Positions 1-12,400 of a stretch of 64,000 nucleotides of DNA are shown piece by piece (position 1 is the stretch's first letter; each line of letters begins with the position of its first letter). The DNA is from Eudorina sp. 2006-703-Eu-15 (lineage: Eukaryota; Chlorophyta; Chlorophyceae; Chlamydomonadales; Volvocaceae), in contig BDSI01000084.1 in NCBI GenBank assembly GCA_003117195.1, positions 2,501 through 66,500 of the forward strand, given 5' to 3'. The notes below the pieces were generated by a model. The model ran no database searches and was not told where the DNA came from. It was given only the letters and a program-made list of their open reading frames with translations. The position numbers and the translations under genes were made by a program.

Positions 1-545
1 GCCGCGCGAATCGCCAACAGTACGGCACCCGCAGAGGGGCGGGACCGATGCCGCACCGCGTCTGAGGCGGCAGGAAGCTGCCAGCAGGGAAGGTAAGAGG
101 GAGGATGTTCGGAAGGTATTGGTGGGGCCAGGCAGGGGAGTGGGGGAGTTACCGAGTTAGGGGAAGAGGGGAGGATGCCGATATGCGGAGGGACGCATCA
201 GGGGACACGGTGCACGGTGCACGGTGAATTACCACAACCCCCACAACGGCCCATCCGTACAGCCGCCGTACATGAAAAGCCGGCTTTTACCGTACCGCAC
301 CCTTGCAAGTGCCACACCCTGCCAGCGTCCCCTGCCCGGCTCCCAAACGGCGCTTATCAACAAACGCCTCCCCACCGCACCCCGGCGTCACATGCTGCCG
401 TACGGCCGTACTCCACCCCCTCTGGACCTCGCTGAGCGCAGTTCTTACATGTCTAGAGCTCCTACATCCCCTCCCCCCCTCAGCCCCCACCACCCACGAC
501 GGGCTGGGTGTGTCTGGGCTGTTTCTCTTTACCACCACCACCCAC

Positions 546-1363
546 TTGTCTTTCTGCTCCAGCGCCGGCACATCCAGGGAGAACCCCCCGCAAGAGTAGA
601 ACGCCCAGCGCCAGCCCTCGCGGCCGCTGGGCACATACACCCGGTGCAGGTGGTGGGGATGCTGCCGGCGCGCGGCACCGCCGCCGCCGCCGCCGCCGCC
701 GGCGCCGGCCTCGCTCCCCTCCTCCAGCTCCCCCTGCTGCCTCGCCGCCGTCTCCACCCAGTACTCGAGCCACTGCGCCTCCGAGCTCCGTACGGGTGCG
801 GTCAGGTCGAAGCGCCAGAAGATCAGCCGCCCGAAGGCCGCCAGCGGCAGCGGCCGCACCGTCGTGATTGATGAGGCGTTGCCAGCGGCGGTGGCGGCGG
901 CGGCGCCCGCCGCCGCCGCCGGGGTGATCCGATACTGCAGCAGCGGTGGGGACCCGCCGCCCAAGAGCCGCATCGCCTCTTCCATAGCGGCGCCGGCGGC
1001 GCTGTCGGTGGCGGTGGCGGTGGCTGCCTCAGTGCGTCCGCGGCCACCGCCACCGCCACCGGCGGAGTCACACCCGCCGTCGCCGCCACCTCCGCCGCCA
1101 CCTCCGCCGCCGCCGCCGCCGCCGCCACCGGGGAGCGCGAGCTCTCGGATGCCCCGCTCTTCGGAGACGTCGGCACCACCGGCCTCGGCCGCCGCCGCCG
1201 CCGCCGCCGGATCGACACCCAGGGTGCCGTACAACACGGTCGCGCGCCACGTGTTTGAGTCGCTGTCGTACCCCCGCAGGCGGATGAAGGGCCCGACGGT
1301 GGGGCCCGCCCTCAGGGGGCCGCAGCCACATGTGTTTTGGCGGATGGGCGCGTCGTGGGGCCC
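546..1363 (-). CDS. PhoD-like phosphatase, N-terminal exon (copy A, rest left of window)
   Basis: This is an internal or near-5' exon of a PhoD-family metallophosphatase (PhoD_2-type, known from fungi and plants). It starts after a CCCCCAG acceptor and ends at a GTGGGT donor in phase 2. The translation begins GPHDAPIRQNTCGCGPL, passes through TWRATVLYG, long Ala/Gly runs and PPLLQYRITP, then reads RLIFWRFDLTAPV, RVYVPSGREGWRWAFYSCGG and FSLDVPALEQKDK. These are the segments that precede the GGGDQxYxD metal site in the family. The frame is open throughout. The catalytic exons must lie beyond the left edge. The initiating Met exon was not found in the 1364-4663 stretch. Copy B at 14296-15087 has the same exon with a frameshift. 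Expression and activity are unknown. Confidence 0.72.
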
Positions 1364-4300
1364 CTGGGGGAAACGTGGGGTGGGGGGCCAGTAAATTACA
1401 TTGACTCTTTACATCGTCGTATCACAGGTTACAGGTCACAGGTCACAGGCTGTGCGACTTGTGAGCCGACTCTAGCGCAAGGACAGCAGGGATAGCCGGA
1501 GTGGGACTGTGGGAAGGGCCCTGCGGCGCCCGTACGGCAAGGCGCGGTATGCGGTACTGGGCCCGCGCATCATGACGAGGCAAGGTGGTGACGGGGCGGC
1601 TCGAGGCGCGATCAGTTTAGTTGGTTGACGAATTAGTTGATGCGCGGTAGGGTCGGAGGGTCGGAGGTCGGTGTCCGTTCCTGTGGGTGGGCTGTCCTCA
1701 GCTTGAGGCGGGCTCGCTCGGCCTTCCCCGGCGATGGAGGGCCGGAGGCGGGGTGGGGTCTCAGCACTCAGAAGAAGCACGCGACCCTCCCCGCCATTGC
1801 TCGGAAGGACCTGCATTGTCCACTCCCGTCGCTTCTCGGCAGTTGTGCTTCCGGCACTGTGGCACATTCATGCACACGCACCCCAATGAATACCTACACG
1901 TACATGTACATATATCTATATGTACATCTTAATTATATGTACGTGCCTCGCAGGTGTGGCTCGAGAGGCCAGCCCTCCCGTCCGCGAACGAAGGCTACAT
2001 ACAACGAACAGCACCTCGGACCGGTATGGGTGCAGAAAGTCAGGAGCGGATTCCCTTGAACCTCACTCACATAACGAGGCCTGTCGGCCAGCAACAAACA
2101 GCACATGGACGCGCTGGGACGCGAAACGACCCGCGGGTCCGTTCGTTCGTAATTTGCAGACGCGGCCCCGTCCGGCGCGCTGCAGCCACCACCACCACGC
2201 ACCACCTGCCTTCCGGGAGCCGTCCACCAGTCGTCGAGCCGCGGCCCGCCACTGCTCCTCCCTCTTGAAAGCTTCAGTTCTAGCCGCGGCAGGTGCGTTC
2301 ATTGCGCCGCGATGGACGAGGCGCCCCGTCGGGCCCCTTGCTGCGGGACGCCGAGGCGGCTACGAGATGCCGATGAGAAACCTGACTAGTAAGCCCTCGT
2401 AACAGAGGTGGCGCTGCTGTTGCAGGTAGTTTGCAAACGTGGTCAGCGAAGCCGCCGTCCAAAGATGAAGGAGTTGTGTGGAATTTCGGACATGACATGG
2501 GCCGTCGCCGTCGTCGTTAGGTGTGGGTCTGGTCTTCACCTTATGGGAGTTATTTGGGACTTCCTGCCGTCAAAGATTGATGGTCCCTGTCCTAGAATTC
2601 CGAGGTTTCGGCGCACCTTCCTGAAACGATCTCTGGCGATTGTAACAAGATTCGTGGCTGTACGATGCGCGTGCGACAGGCCGACGCGACACGATGACCG
2701 CACCCGTGTGGCCTGTAGTCTGTAGTCTGCGCCCTCTTTGCGCTAACGTAACCCTGCTGGGCACGCTGGGCACTCAAGGAGCACAGTTCGCAACATAACG
2801 AGATAACGTTCTTCTTAACGAGAGATCCAAGCGGCAACCCACCGGGCCGGGCTGGCCCCCTCACCCCCGCTGCGTCCTGGCCTTTGGTGTTCGTTTCCTA
2901 ATCCCCTAACCCCCACCGTGTGGTACACATCAGACACGCACACGCCCCGCCCCGTGATTCCCGTGTCCCCAGCGAGCCGTCACGCACAAGCACATGCATC
3001 GACGCACCGCGCTGTCCACTTCTCGCCAGTGCTACCTACCTACGTTTGCGTGAACGCAATGGGCGCCCGATCGCACCCGGTGCAATTGGAATGAACTCTG
3101 CTTCCCACCCAACCCCACCTCCGCCTCTACATATGCACATGGAGATAGAGGTATGACCCAGATCAACAAACCAGCCATCTACCCGCTCGCCCGGTCATAC
3201 ACGCGGATGGGGAAAGCAGCGCCCGTCCGCCACTCCTCGGCATGAAGCCAGCCTACGGGGGACGCGGGCCCAGCGCCCAGGGGCGTAGGGGGCATGGGCC
3301 AGGCCCAGCGTCGCCTGGCCAGCTGCCGGCGCCGTCAGCGCGCTCGCGGCCACCAGCCGCCGGTCCTGCGTCTGCTCGCCGCGCCGCCGAACGCTCCTTT
3401 GCCGCAGCGCACACCTCCCCAGAACGCTCGACGTCGAGGATTTACCCGCGCAAGAAAAACAACGCGCAAATACCAGCAACAGTACGAGCCGCACAATTCG
3501 TGCGTGCGGCACCAGGGCATAGCAAGCCACAGTACCACTTGGGCAACGTCCTCACGCACCCAAGCAAAATTAATCACCGCAATGCGCTTTGTCCATTGAT
3601 CGCTGGCCTGCGGGATCGCTCCCGTCCCCTCTGCTGCGCGGGCCTCGTCACGAATTGAGGGCGACGAGTGGTACCCATCCGTCACCAGCGCCCTTTCTCT
3701 CCCCGGCCCACAGCCACCCCAGCAGCCAGCCACCGGCTGCAAGACAGGTGCGTTGTCTGCGGGCGGGAGGCACCGGCATGGCCTAGCTCCGGGCCCCTCG
3801 GCGGCGAACGCTCAGGTAAACTCTCAATATCCTCATTTCAGGCGCTGCAACCGGCTACGCGAGGACACCCTGCTGCGGCGGTGCTCCGCGGCGACGGCCG
3901 CCAGCGTGCTCCAAGCCAAAGGAGCGGCCACGCGCCACTAGGTGACGATAACAACCACGGCCATGAGAGATAAACACCGAATATAGCCGCCCCCCGGGCC
4001 CCTGCCGCCGTCCACCTGATGACATCTGGTGACTGCTGTTCCAACCCGCGGTGGGCCCCTGCCGCCGGGTGCGTCCCTCCCTGCCCTCCTTCCCGAACCC
4101 CCAATACGTACCCCTCCGCCGCAGGGCACACCGGTCACAACCTGACCCCACGCTGCCTGGCCTAGTAGCCCTTCCCGGCCCTACTTCAGGACAGCGCAGC
4201 TGCGGGCTGTCGGAGCGCAAGACCCACATACACTCGCCCACCCAACCCTGGTAACCTGCTGCGCGGGGTTGCACACGCTGGCGTCGAGGAAACTTCGTTC

Positions 4301-4663
4301 ATGGCCGTCATGCCAACTGGGCGCTGGCCCCGCACTGTGCGCCTGTGCCTGTGCCTACAGCACGCGGCGCTGTGGCCCTCCCCCACCTCCGTGCGCCCCG
4401 ACCTGCGCTGTCCGTTGCTTGTCCATTACCGAGGGCCCCCAATCGGAACCAGCCAACGCTTCCTTCCACCGACGTGGCCGGGGAGCCACCGCCGGAGGAG
4501 GCTTCGTGTGCGACGTGCTCCGCCGTCGCCGGGCCCCACAACCCTCCTCGTTCCTAATACCCACCACGCAACCAAGCAGGCATGAGCCGGGGACTGCGCC
4601 TCAACCGCGTGCGTCCCATGGGTCGCCCAAGCGATCCCCGCTCGAGCCGCCCCGCGGGGTTCT
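1364..4663. other. Duplicated flank without a confident gene
   Basis: The segment upstream of the phosphatase exon is conserved between the two duplication copies but shows no reading frame kept open in both. It contains an octamer-period tandem array at 1428-1450 (three to four units of TTACAGGT type; the right copy at 15152-15175 has a slightly different version) and a recurrent palindrome at 2128-2139. The 5' exon and promoter of the phosphatase presumably lie here, but no Met exon with matching phase could be supported. Confidence 0.6.
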
Positions 4664-4733
4664 CTACTGGTCTAGATCCAGGTCGGACTTGCTGGCGGAA
4701 CAGCGGCGGCCCCACCAGCAGGTTGATGGCCAT
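4664..4733 (-). pseudogene. Remnant of the antiporter's last exon
   Basis: The segment is collinear with the final exon of the cation/proton antiporter at 18675-18929 but is only 70 nt against 255 nt. It keeps the acceptor, the LVGPPLFRQ segment and the final stop, and has lost 185 nt (one block of about 177 nt plus 8 nt), which also breaks frame. There are no other antiporter exons to its right: beyond 5168 the sequence is unrelated. It is therefore an orphan fragment carried by the duplication, not part of a gene. Confidence 0.9.
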
Positions 4734-5484
4734 CTGGAGGTCGTCCGGGCGAGGCAGGGGGGCAGAAGAACAGAGGGTCCGGGCGGGAACGGTTCGAGGT
4801 AACCTTGCAAGTATACAAAGGCGGGCGAACAGATACAACGGATATGGTGGTTGCGCGACCCGCTGCCGAACGCAGTTGGGTTGGGGGATTTGCAGTTTCA
4901 GGGCCTCTTGACGTGGGTGAGGGGTAAGGACGAGTGCGCTTTGAGGTGTGGATCCCCAGCTGTCTGTCAGCGCCGCGGGCCGTTTCGTACAGCACCATCA
5001 CGAGCGCAACCTCCCTCGAACGGCCAGCGGGCAACAGCCCAACGCGGCGCCATACACGAGGGGCATACACGAGGGCCAGACACGAGGTATGGTGTAAGGT
5101 ACACTGCCTGCCCAGCCCAGCAGGCGAGCTGCAACCCAGCTCACTGAGGCCACCAGGCCTGCCGCCTGAATCATGTTACAGCGGACCCCGTGGGTCATCG
5201 GGGACAGCTTCAGGTGCTGATGCAGATGTTGCTGCTGCGGGGATACAGGTCGGCTTCCTGGTTGACAAGGCAGGTCGCCCACACACCCTTGGCAACTGCA
5301 GTCCCTCACCCTCCCCTTAACCTTGGCCCCTAATGGTTGCGGAGCCGAAGGCGGCGCCAGCACACTCAAACCACGAAATAAGACAACGCTGCTGGGGTAC
5401 CCATCACCACCATCACCAACGCCATTGCAGCACGGTACAGCGGCAAGCGTCCAAAGCGATACCCGTATTATACACTGTTGGCAG

Positions 5485-5745
5485 GATACTGGTGTGCAAC
5501 TCCCTAGCCGTGTCTACCATGCAGTTGGTGCAGTAGTGCTGTACATAACTCGACACGGCTGCAATGCGGTGGTGAAGAGTGCCTCCAGGTACTGCTGAGC
5601 CGTCAGCATCTCCAACCAATTCTCGAGTCCACGTACTGTACTGCACATGGCCGTCCAGCCATAGGGATAAAGCATGAAGGTCATATTTGCCGTACCAAAT
5701 GTGTTTAGAAACACGTAGTGGGCTAGTGGCATGCCCCCCATACCG
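5485..5745 (-). pseudogene. Diverged fragment of a PhoD-like gene (exon plus intron)
   Basis: On the minus strand this resembles 13360-13610 of the right-hand phosphatase gene. SSYVQHYCTNCMVDTAREL aligns with SYYVRHYCTHYMTEAVREA, and FLNTFGTANMTF aligns with LLNAYGTASTTL. The aligned pieces fall in different frames, so the exon is broken. Similarity extends into the intron upstream of the exon, so this is a genomic duplicate, not a retrocopy, and it is older than the 5-kb duplication because it is much more diverged. Confidence 0.75.
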
Positions 5746-6255
5746 ACGCACAAAGCTTGGGTTGACAGATGGCCTGGCAGATTCCTGGCCGTTCACCCAG
5801 ACCCACACCCAGACCCATTGCGTCTCCCCCGGTACCCTCACCACACACACACCACCAACCCCAGCCAGCCGCCGCCACTACCAGGCTACCCCAGCACACC
5901 CTTACTGACCGCCCTCTAACTTCACCCATACCAACACACCCACGCCATTACATGCCGATATGTCAGTCGCAGGATCCAGGTCTGCTCCCCAACCGAAGCT
6001 CCCCATGGCCCCATGGCAAATGCGATCCGGATGACCTGGCTGTACACCGGCCCATCCCACAACATGTGACACTGCGCGGGCCTGAGTGAACCTTGGCCAG
6101 TCGTCTTCCCACACACAGCAGCCCTGAAAGTCTGTGCTGCTCTCCATCCCGGCTGCGTTGCTCAAGCAACAGACTGCATGGCTCAAAACATCAGCAAGCC
6201 TATCAGCCTGCCGGGTCCTCTGGTCCTCCCACACTGCCGCCTGGCCCTGCCGCCC

Positions 6256-8477
6256 TCATGCCTGCCCAGTGCCGGCCTGGCGCTCTAGCACCTCCAGCGC
6301 CTTCTTCAGTAGGCGGTATGCGGTGTGAGCGGGGAGGAAGCAGCTCAGATAGCCCTTGTGCTGAACGTTCTCCAAGCAGTACTTGAGTTTCGCATCCACT
6401 GGCAAGATGCTCTTGCTCTTGCCCGCAGCGTCCATGCTGGCGGTGGCACTGGCACGGCGCTTCTTGCCCGCCGACGCCAGCATTGACATCGGTGGTGCAT
6501 CACTCCAGTGGTCAGTCTCCATTAGGTCACGGTCGCCGCCCGCGCCCCAAACAGCCTGCACCGGCTTGTCGCCCGGCTGCTGCAGCGGCTGCTGCTCCGG
6601 CGGCTGCTGCTCCGGCGGCTGCTGCTCCGGCGGCTCTTGCTCCGGCTGCTGCTCCGGCAGCTGCTGCTCCGGCTGCTGCTGCTGTTGGTCGCCCCGCTGC
6701 TGCACGTCCGGCTTCTGCAAGTCCGGCCTCTGCCCCTCCTCGTGATACGATGTTCCTAGGTGCACACCGACAAGACACCCTGGGGGACCCTCCAGGAACG
6801 CCACTGCGCCGCCGCTGCAGTTGGGCAAGGCACCTGTGAAGTGTTGAAAAAGGGAGGGCGGGGTACAATGTCAAATGGATGGGCCGCAAGGCAGCACTAC
6901 GGCAATGGGAACATCGGTACAATGCACCAGCAACTATTCCACATGGCTGTACAATATCTTACCGCCGTAGTCACCGAGCGCCAGATCGTAAGACTGGTCG
7001 ATGCAGCTGATGATGCCGGAGGAGACCGCCCCGACCTTGCGCATGATGCCCGGCACATCCTTGTCCACAGCCATTGGGAACCCAGTAAGCGTTATTTGCA
7101 TGCCCTGCGACAGCCCCACGCCGCTCGACAGCCTGCACGACAGTCACGACATAACCAGCAAGTCAGGGAGGTGTCAACGTGCAGGTGCCCACACAGACAC
7201 AGCCAGTGCACGCAGCTGTGGTGTGCCGCTGTGCCCCCTTGCCAAACGTCCTCTGCACCCTCTGCCAGCAGCCATGCACTCACACGCAAGGGATATATGT
7301 TTCCCGTAGCTCCTTGTCCTCGTGCGGGTTGCCAACTAACTCCAGCACAGAGAAGTCGTGGACTGGGAAGCTGCAAATGTGCCTGGATGGACGGGGAGGC
7401 AGGGGTACTCACACCATGTTGCCCCACGGGGGAACAGGCAGGTTCAATTGAACTAATCCTGGCAAGGGATTTCTGACACGAGTTGGGCAACAAATGACAT
7501 GCGGTTGCAACCACGCCTTCGAATGCCCCTGAATGACCCACCGGAGCTCGTAGCCGCACACTGTAAGGCCCAGGTCCCCAATGGGCTGCCCGGGCTGTGG
7601 GTCCAGGCAGTGCCGGGCCGTCAACGCCAGCCACCGCTTCACCACGAAATCCACCAGCACCAGCAGGCATACAGTGCCCACAGTCTCCGCGCCATGCATC
7701 AGCCGCGCAACACCCTTGGTAGCTTTGACGGCAGGCAGCGCCGGTCCTGACGGGAGGGGGAGAGACCATGGGAGTGAGCAAAACGCTGCACGTGCAACCA
7801 GCGGCGGAGCGGCAAGGCGAGGTCCGCAGAACACACACGCGCGGTGTTATAGCTACTGCGAGACAGGCGACGAAGCGGAGCAAAGTAAACACGCGGGAAG
7901 GCGTGTGCATCGGGGTGCAGCAAGCCGAATAGGGGCTTCAAGAGAGAATCAGTGTCTCCGCGGGCATCAACCACTGTCGGCACATGAGAGTCCATGTGAA
8001 TGGTTGCTAGATCATACCTAGAGGTTATACGGGTTCTTGTTTGCGTTGCAAGGACGTTCTTGAGACACTCGACTCACCAATTATGTTCGAGCCGGCCAAG
8101 GTACCTTGAACACAACACATGCATTCATACAGAACAAATGCGGCACAGTAAAAAGCACATTGTTACCAGAGGTCAAGCGCAAACTGGGATTTCTGGGGTT
8201 TAGGTCTCGGCGTTTATCTCAAGTTCCATCGCCTAGCGCAGCGCGAGAGCCCAGTTTAACATAAATAGCCCAGCCGTGCGTACGCCAACTGACCTTCATG
8301 GCGAAGGTACTCCTTGATTGCCTCGGCCGCCACTTCGGGTGAACCTGATAAGAGCACACGGGCATCCTCTCGAGGCATCGTCCGCGTCAGTAAATAGCGC
8401 GCCTTGCCTTTCTCCGGCACCGACAGGCCAGGAAGGCCGTCCAGCGCCGCGGGCCAGCCTTCATCCGCCATCGCCAA
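6256..8477 (-). CDS. Trypsin-like serine protease domain protein
   Basis: Five exons close in phase: 8477-8294, 7746-7413, 7382-7284, 7132-6963 and 6833-6256, giving 454 residues. The start chosen is MAMADEGWP; a second Met lies two codons later. A chymotrypsin-fold triad can be read in order: His107 in LALTARHCL (compare LTAAHC), Asp182 in FPVHDFSVLEL and Ser269 in ALPNCSGGAVAF, followed by PPGCLVGVHLG, the usual post-Ser strand. The last exon then carries a Pro-Glu-Gln repeat block (about residues 300-340), a basic KKRR patch and a unique tail containing LKYCLENVQHKGYLSCFL. No signal peptide is evident, so an intracellular role is likely. Substrate and pathway are unknown. The Ser motif reads NCSGG rather than GDSGG, so activity needs testing. 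A TTACA (TGTAA on the minus strand) lies about 300 nt downstream. Confidence 0.78.
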
Positions 8478-9409
8478 GGATCAACGGCACGCGGAGCTGA
8501 AGAGTCAGGCTACATTCAGCGGTCTACAGCAGCGAGAGATGTGGTTGACATAGAAGTCGGAACTCGAAAGCCGTTTACGGTGCTGCTTGCTGTCGAGGGT
8601 CTGTCGAGTTGGGCACACACACCACTGTACTTTATTGACGTACTCGTCAGGAGATATGAGATAAATTGGATATTGACAACCATTTGTGATGTGACAAGCT
8701 TCTTGAGCTCGTAAGGCCACGACGAGCTAGGAGGCTCATGGACCATGAACCTCAAAAACAGAAAGTAAATCTTTTAGAGAAATGATGATGTCTAAGCAGA
8801 AGCAGTAAGACCAACCGACCGTTACGACCGTTTCTGTAAGCCCTCCAGCTCGCACGGTACGGCATCTTCCCGACATGCCCCCCGATATACGGTATCCTGG
8901 GAGGGCTTCCCATCGGCAGGGATATGCCTCATCCTTCACAACCTTCACAACCAGGAGTCCCTGCCGTCCCCTTCCACAATTTTACACATTGCGTGGGTAT
9001 GCGTACATGCGCCTCAACCAATTGCCATCGGCTGGACGGCAACGTGAAACCCACCAAGCAAGTAACCTACATACTACACGTCACCCACCACCGCGTGAAA
9101 ACGACTCGCCGAAGAAGTTCCCGTATTTTGTGCCGGTGTCGTGTCGCAGTCCAAAATCACCTGGCACCGCATCACCGCCAGTTCTTCCTGTTGTGCGAAT
9201 GCGCCTGACGCAACCCACCCTAGACCACCCAGTCGAGACGTCAGCAACCAACCCAGTTGTCAACCCCGTACCAGCGCCACTCAACACCCCAGACAAGGGG
9301 CGGTGAAGACGACGACGCGTGCCGTGCCGCACAGGTTGGCAGCGCGCGGGGATGGCAGGTCACCGCTCCCTCACCCGCCTCCCCAACCGACCAACCAGCT
9401 CCCCTGCCC
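8478..9409. other. Intergenic, no gene seen
   Basis: The segment is more AT-rich than its surroundings and lies between the 5' end of the serine protease gene and the 3' end of the PhoD-like gene, both minus. It presumably holds the protease promoter and the phosphatase 3' UTR. No open frame with family motifs or good codon bias was found. Confidence 0.6.
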
Positions 9410-12400
9410 TCAAACGTCCTCCCCCAGCACCAGCGCGTGCTCCAGGGAGCCCAGCGGAGGGCTCGGCACCTCCAGGGGGGGAACCCGGATCATGTATGTA
9501 CGGATGTCACCACCGCCGCCGCCGCTGGGGCCGTTGATGCCGCCAGCGCTGCGCCCGATACCGCCTGCGCCTCCTCCTCCTCCGCCGCCGCCGTCGGCGG
9601 GAGGGCGCGCTCCGACTCCACATACAGCGTGAAGACCAGCTCCCGCTCTTCAGTAGAGGGAGGGGGGCAGGCAGGAGCGGGAAGAGTGGCGGGAAGGTGA
9701 AGGGATATAGCGAATTGGTAGAAGGGGAGGATATGGCAGAGGCTGCCGAGGCTGTTTTGGGGACCGGTAGGCCGAGGAGCTGTGGAAGAGCATTGGGTTT
9801 CCACATTTGTCCCTTTTGACGAAAGGGTTGGGCTCATTTGCCGTCCGTGTACGGGTGTAAGGTGCCATGGTGAAGACGTGCTGTACGACATGACAGTCAT
9901 CCCTGGATAGGTCACGTCAATGACCACATGAACGTGTTGTGGAATCAGCCCCTCCTACCCCTGCTGCTGCTTCGGGATCAACCCCTTCCGGGCCCCATGG
10001 ACCAAACCCGAATCCAAGGAAGTATACGACATGTCATCCAAATCCGAATCCAAGGATGTACTCAACGCCTCCATGCGACCCCAAGGCGCAACCGATATCC
10101 AGATCCTACCAACCACCGAAAGCCCATCCCCACCGATTCCCCGGATCATGGTGCAATGCCCCGAACACCCCACACAACCCGCCGCTCCGCCCCGAGAGTG
10201 TCGTACGAATCCCGTACACCCCGTACACCCCGTGTACGCACCTGCTCGTCCTCGCCCACCTCGCACCAGTTGCGCTCGTTGAGTAGCTTGTTGCGGGCGG
10301 CCATGTCTCGGAAGGTGCGCTGCAGGTGGATGCGCGTGCGGCAGTTGAGGAGGCCGGCGCGGCCGGACCACTGCAGCAGCCGCACCAGCCCGCTGGGGGG
10401 CGGCTTGTTCACGATGGCGCGACTGATGATCTCGGGGGAGGGGTTGGGTGGGGTCAAGGGAGGGGGAGGGGGGACAGGCGCGGGGTGGGGGGAGGCGTAC
10501 ATCTTGTTGAGTTAACCGTTGCAAGGTACTGATAGACGACTGGGAGACGCTCGAGGGGGTGCGGGTTGAAGGGGGGGAGAAGAGGGGGAAAGGCGGGTGC
10601 CGTGCCCTCATACGGTGGCACGGAGCCCCGGCGACCCCTTCGTAACGCCGCGATGGACCCACCGGGGTCCGTCAGCCCCGTGCAGCTCAAGGCAGCCCAG
10701 TGTAGCCCAGCCCGGCGTAGCCCCCCCCTGTAGCCTGCGGGGAACCCCCTTCCTCCCACAACCCGTACCCGGTGCCCCCACCCTCATCCCCCCCACCCAG
10801 TCCCCGCACCCAGCACCCTCCCCTCCCCCCCCCACCTGCTGCATGTACCTCCAGTCCCGGGGCGGGGGCCGGTGCTGGGTGCGAGGCCAGCTGTGCAGCC
10901 GGCCCGCACCGCACAGGTGGACGTCGCCGCTGATGATGCTCACCCTGGAGCCGGGAGGGGGCCCCCAGGGGGAAGGGAGGGCGGGAGGGAGGGCGGGAGG
11001 GAGGGCGGGAGGGAGGGCGGGGGGAAGCGGATTGGAGGAGCTCGGGGCCAGGTGCCGAAGGGGAGGACAGACTTGGGCTCCCACGGGGGGATAGGGAGGG
11101 AGCGGTTGAGGAAGGAGGGGGTGCTCTCCACCCCCAACCCCACCCCACCCCCCATCCCACCCCCCCGCTCCCCCTCCCCACCTGCAGTTCCTGCTCTTGG
11201 CCATCATCTGCAGGTGCTCCAGCAGGAAGCGGCGCTCCCCCAGATGGCCGGGAGCCACCCAGTGGTCCCGAAGGTCGTCAAGCAGCTCGGGCTCACCTGC
11301 CGGGGGGTCCGGGGGGCAGGAGGGGACAGGAAGGAGAAAAGGGGGGTGGGCCAGGGGGGGGAGGGGAGGGGAGGGGAGGGGACGGGAAGGGCGGGGGAGG
11401 GGCATGTGTGCAGGCGCCCCTTGTTGACGCCCGGCGGTGCAGGTGGATTCATCACAACCTCCCAACCCAGCCGTACCGACTCCGTACCTCCCCCCTCCCC
11501 CCCTCCCCCCCCAACGAATTTGTTCATGATGGCGGAGCTGACCCCCGTCTTGGTCATCAGGGGCCGGAAGAGGTCGCTGCGGTACAGCGCCCGGAACAGC
11601 GACATCAGCCTGCAGCACACCTCGCCGGCGGGAGACGAATGGGAGGGGCGGGGAGGCGCGGGGAGGGGAGGGTATAGGAAATTGGTAGACTGGGAGAGGG
11701 GGGAGAAAGGAAGGGGCAGGGGATGTGAGCTCGGGGCAGGGGATGTGAGCTCGGGGGACGTGTTTTTGATGTGCTGGTCGTGTGGCCATGTGATTGGTTG
11801 CTCATTTGAGTATCTGGTTGCCGTAGGTGTGGTCGTCGTTCAGGTCCGTACTGATCCGCCGTACATGCCGTACAATCCGTACCTGTGCGACCCGAAGATG
11901 TGCGGATAGACGACGGGCACGGTGGCCACCAGGGTGAGGTGCCGTACAGACTTGGGCAGCCGTACAAGCGCCGCGAAGACTTCCGCGTACGACTCCAGGG
12001 GCAGCACCTGATACCTGGATCGAGGAGGGTTGAGAGATGGAGCAGAGAGTACGACACGGTGGTCAAGATCAAGCGGGTTCGTTCATGGCTTGTTTGTTTT
12101 TGTTGGATTCCCGCCACTCCACCCCTCCGCGCATCTTCCAGACCCCGGATGCAAACCCCGAACCCCCAACCCTGGCCCCCTGGCTCCGGTGCGCCCCGTC
12201 CCCTCCCCCTGCCGCCCCCCCACAATAGCACTCCTGCCCTGCCCGCCGAACAAAACACACACCACGCAAGCCCGCCCCCCCCCAACACACACACACACAC
12301 CCCACCCACCCACCCGCCTGGTCCTCTCCGCCCGCTGGTCGGGCAGCATCAGCGCCTGTCGGGGTCCCAGGGCGGTGACGGTGTGGAGGCCGCCCGAGGG

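Larger units (their letters stand above)
137..5168. repeat. Left copy of a ~5-kb direct segmental duplication
   Basis: This stretch is near-identical, in the same orientation, to about 13885-19276. Shared landmarks include the block starting at 173 (matching 13922), the phosphatase exon at 546-1363, the purine/pyrimidine tracts near 2420-2720 and the end at the CACCAGGCC block (5150). Indels distinguish the copies. The left copy lacks about 88 bp present at 15639-15726, about 150 bp present near 16655-16805, and 185 bp of the antiporter exon. Beyond 5168 the sequences stop matching. Copy identity was judged by eye; breakpoints are approximate to about 10 bp. Confidence 0.93.

Noticed and set aside
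864..1394. Long plus-strand Pro/Ala frame over the phosphatase exon
   Set aside because: It is the antisense of GC-rich Ala/Gly codons of the minus-strand exon and has no family motif.
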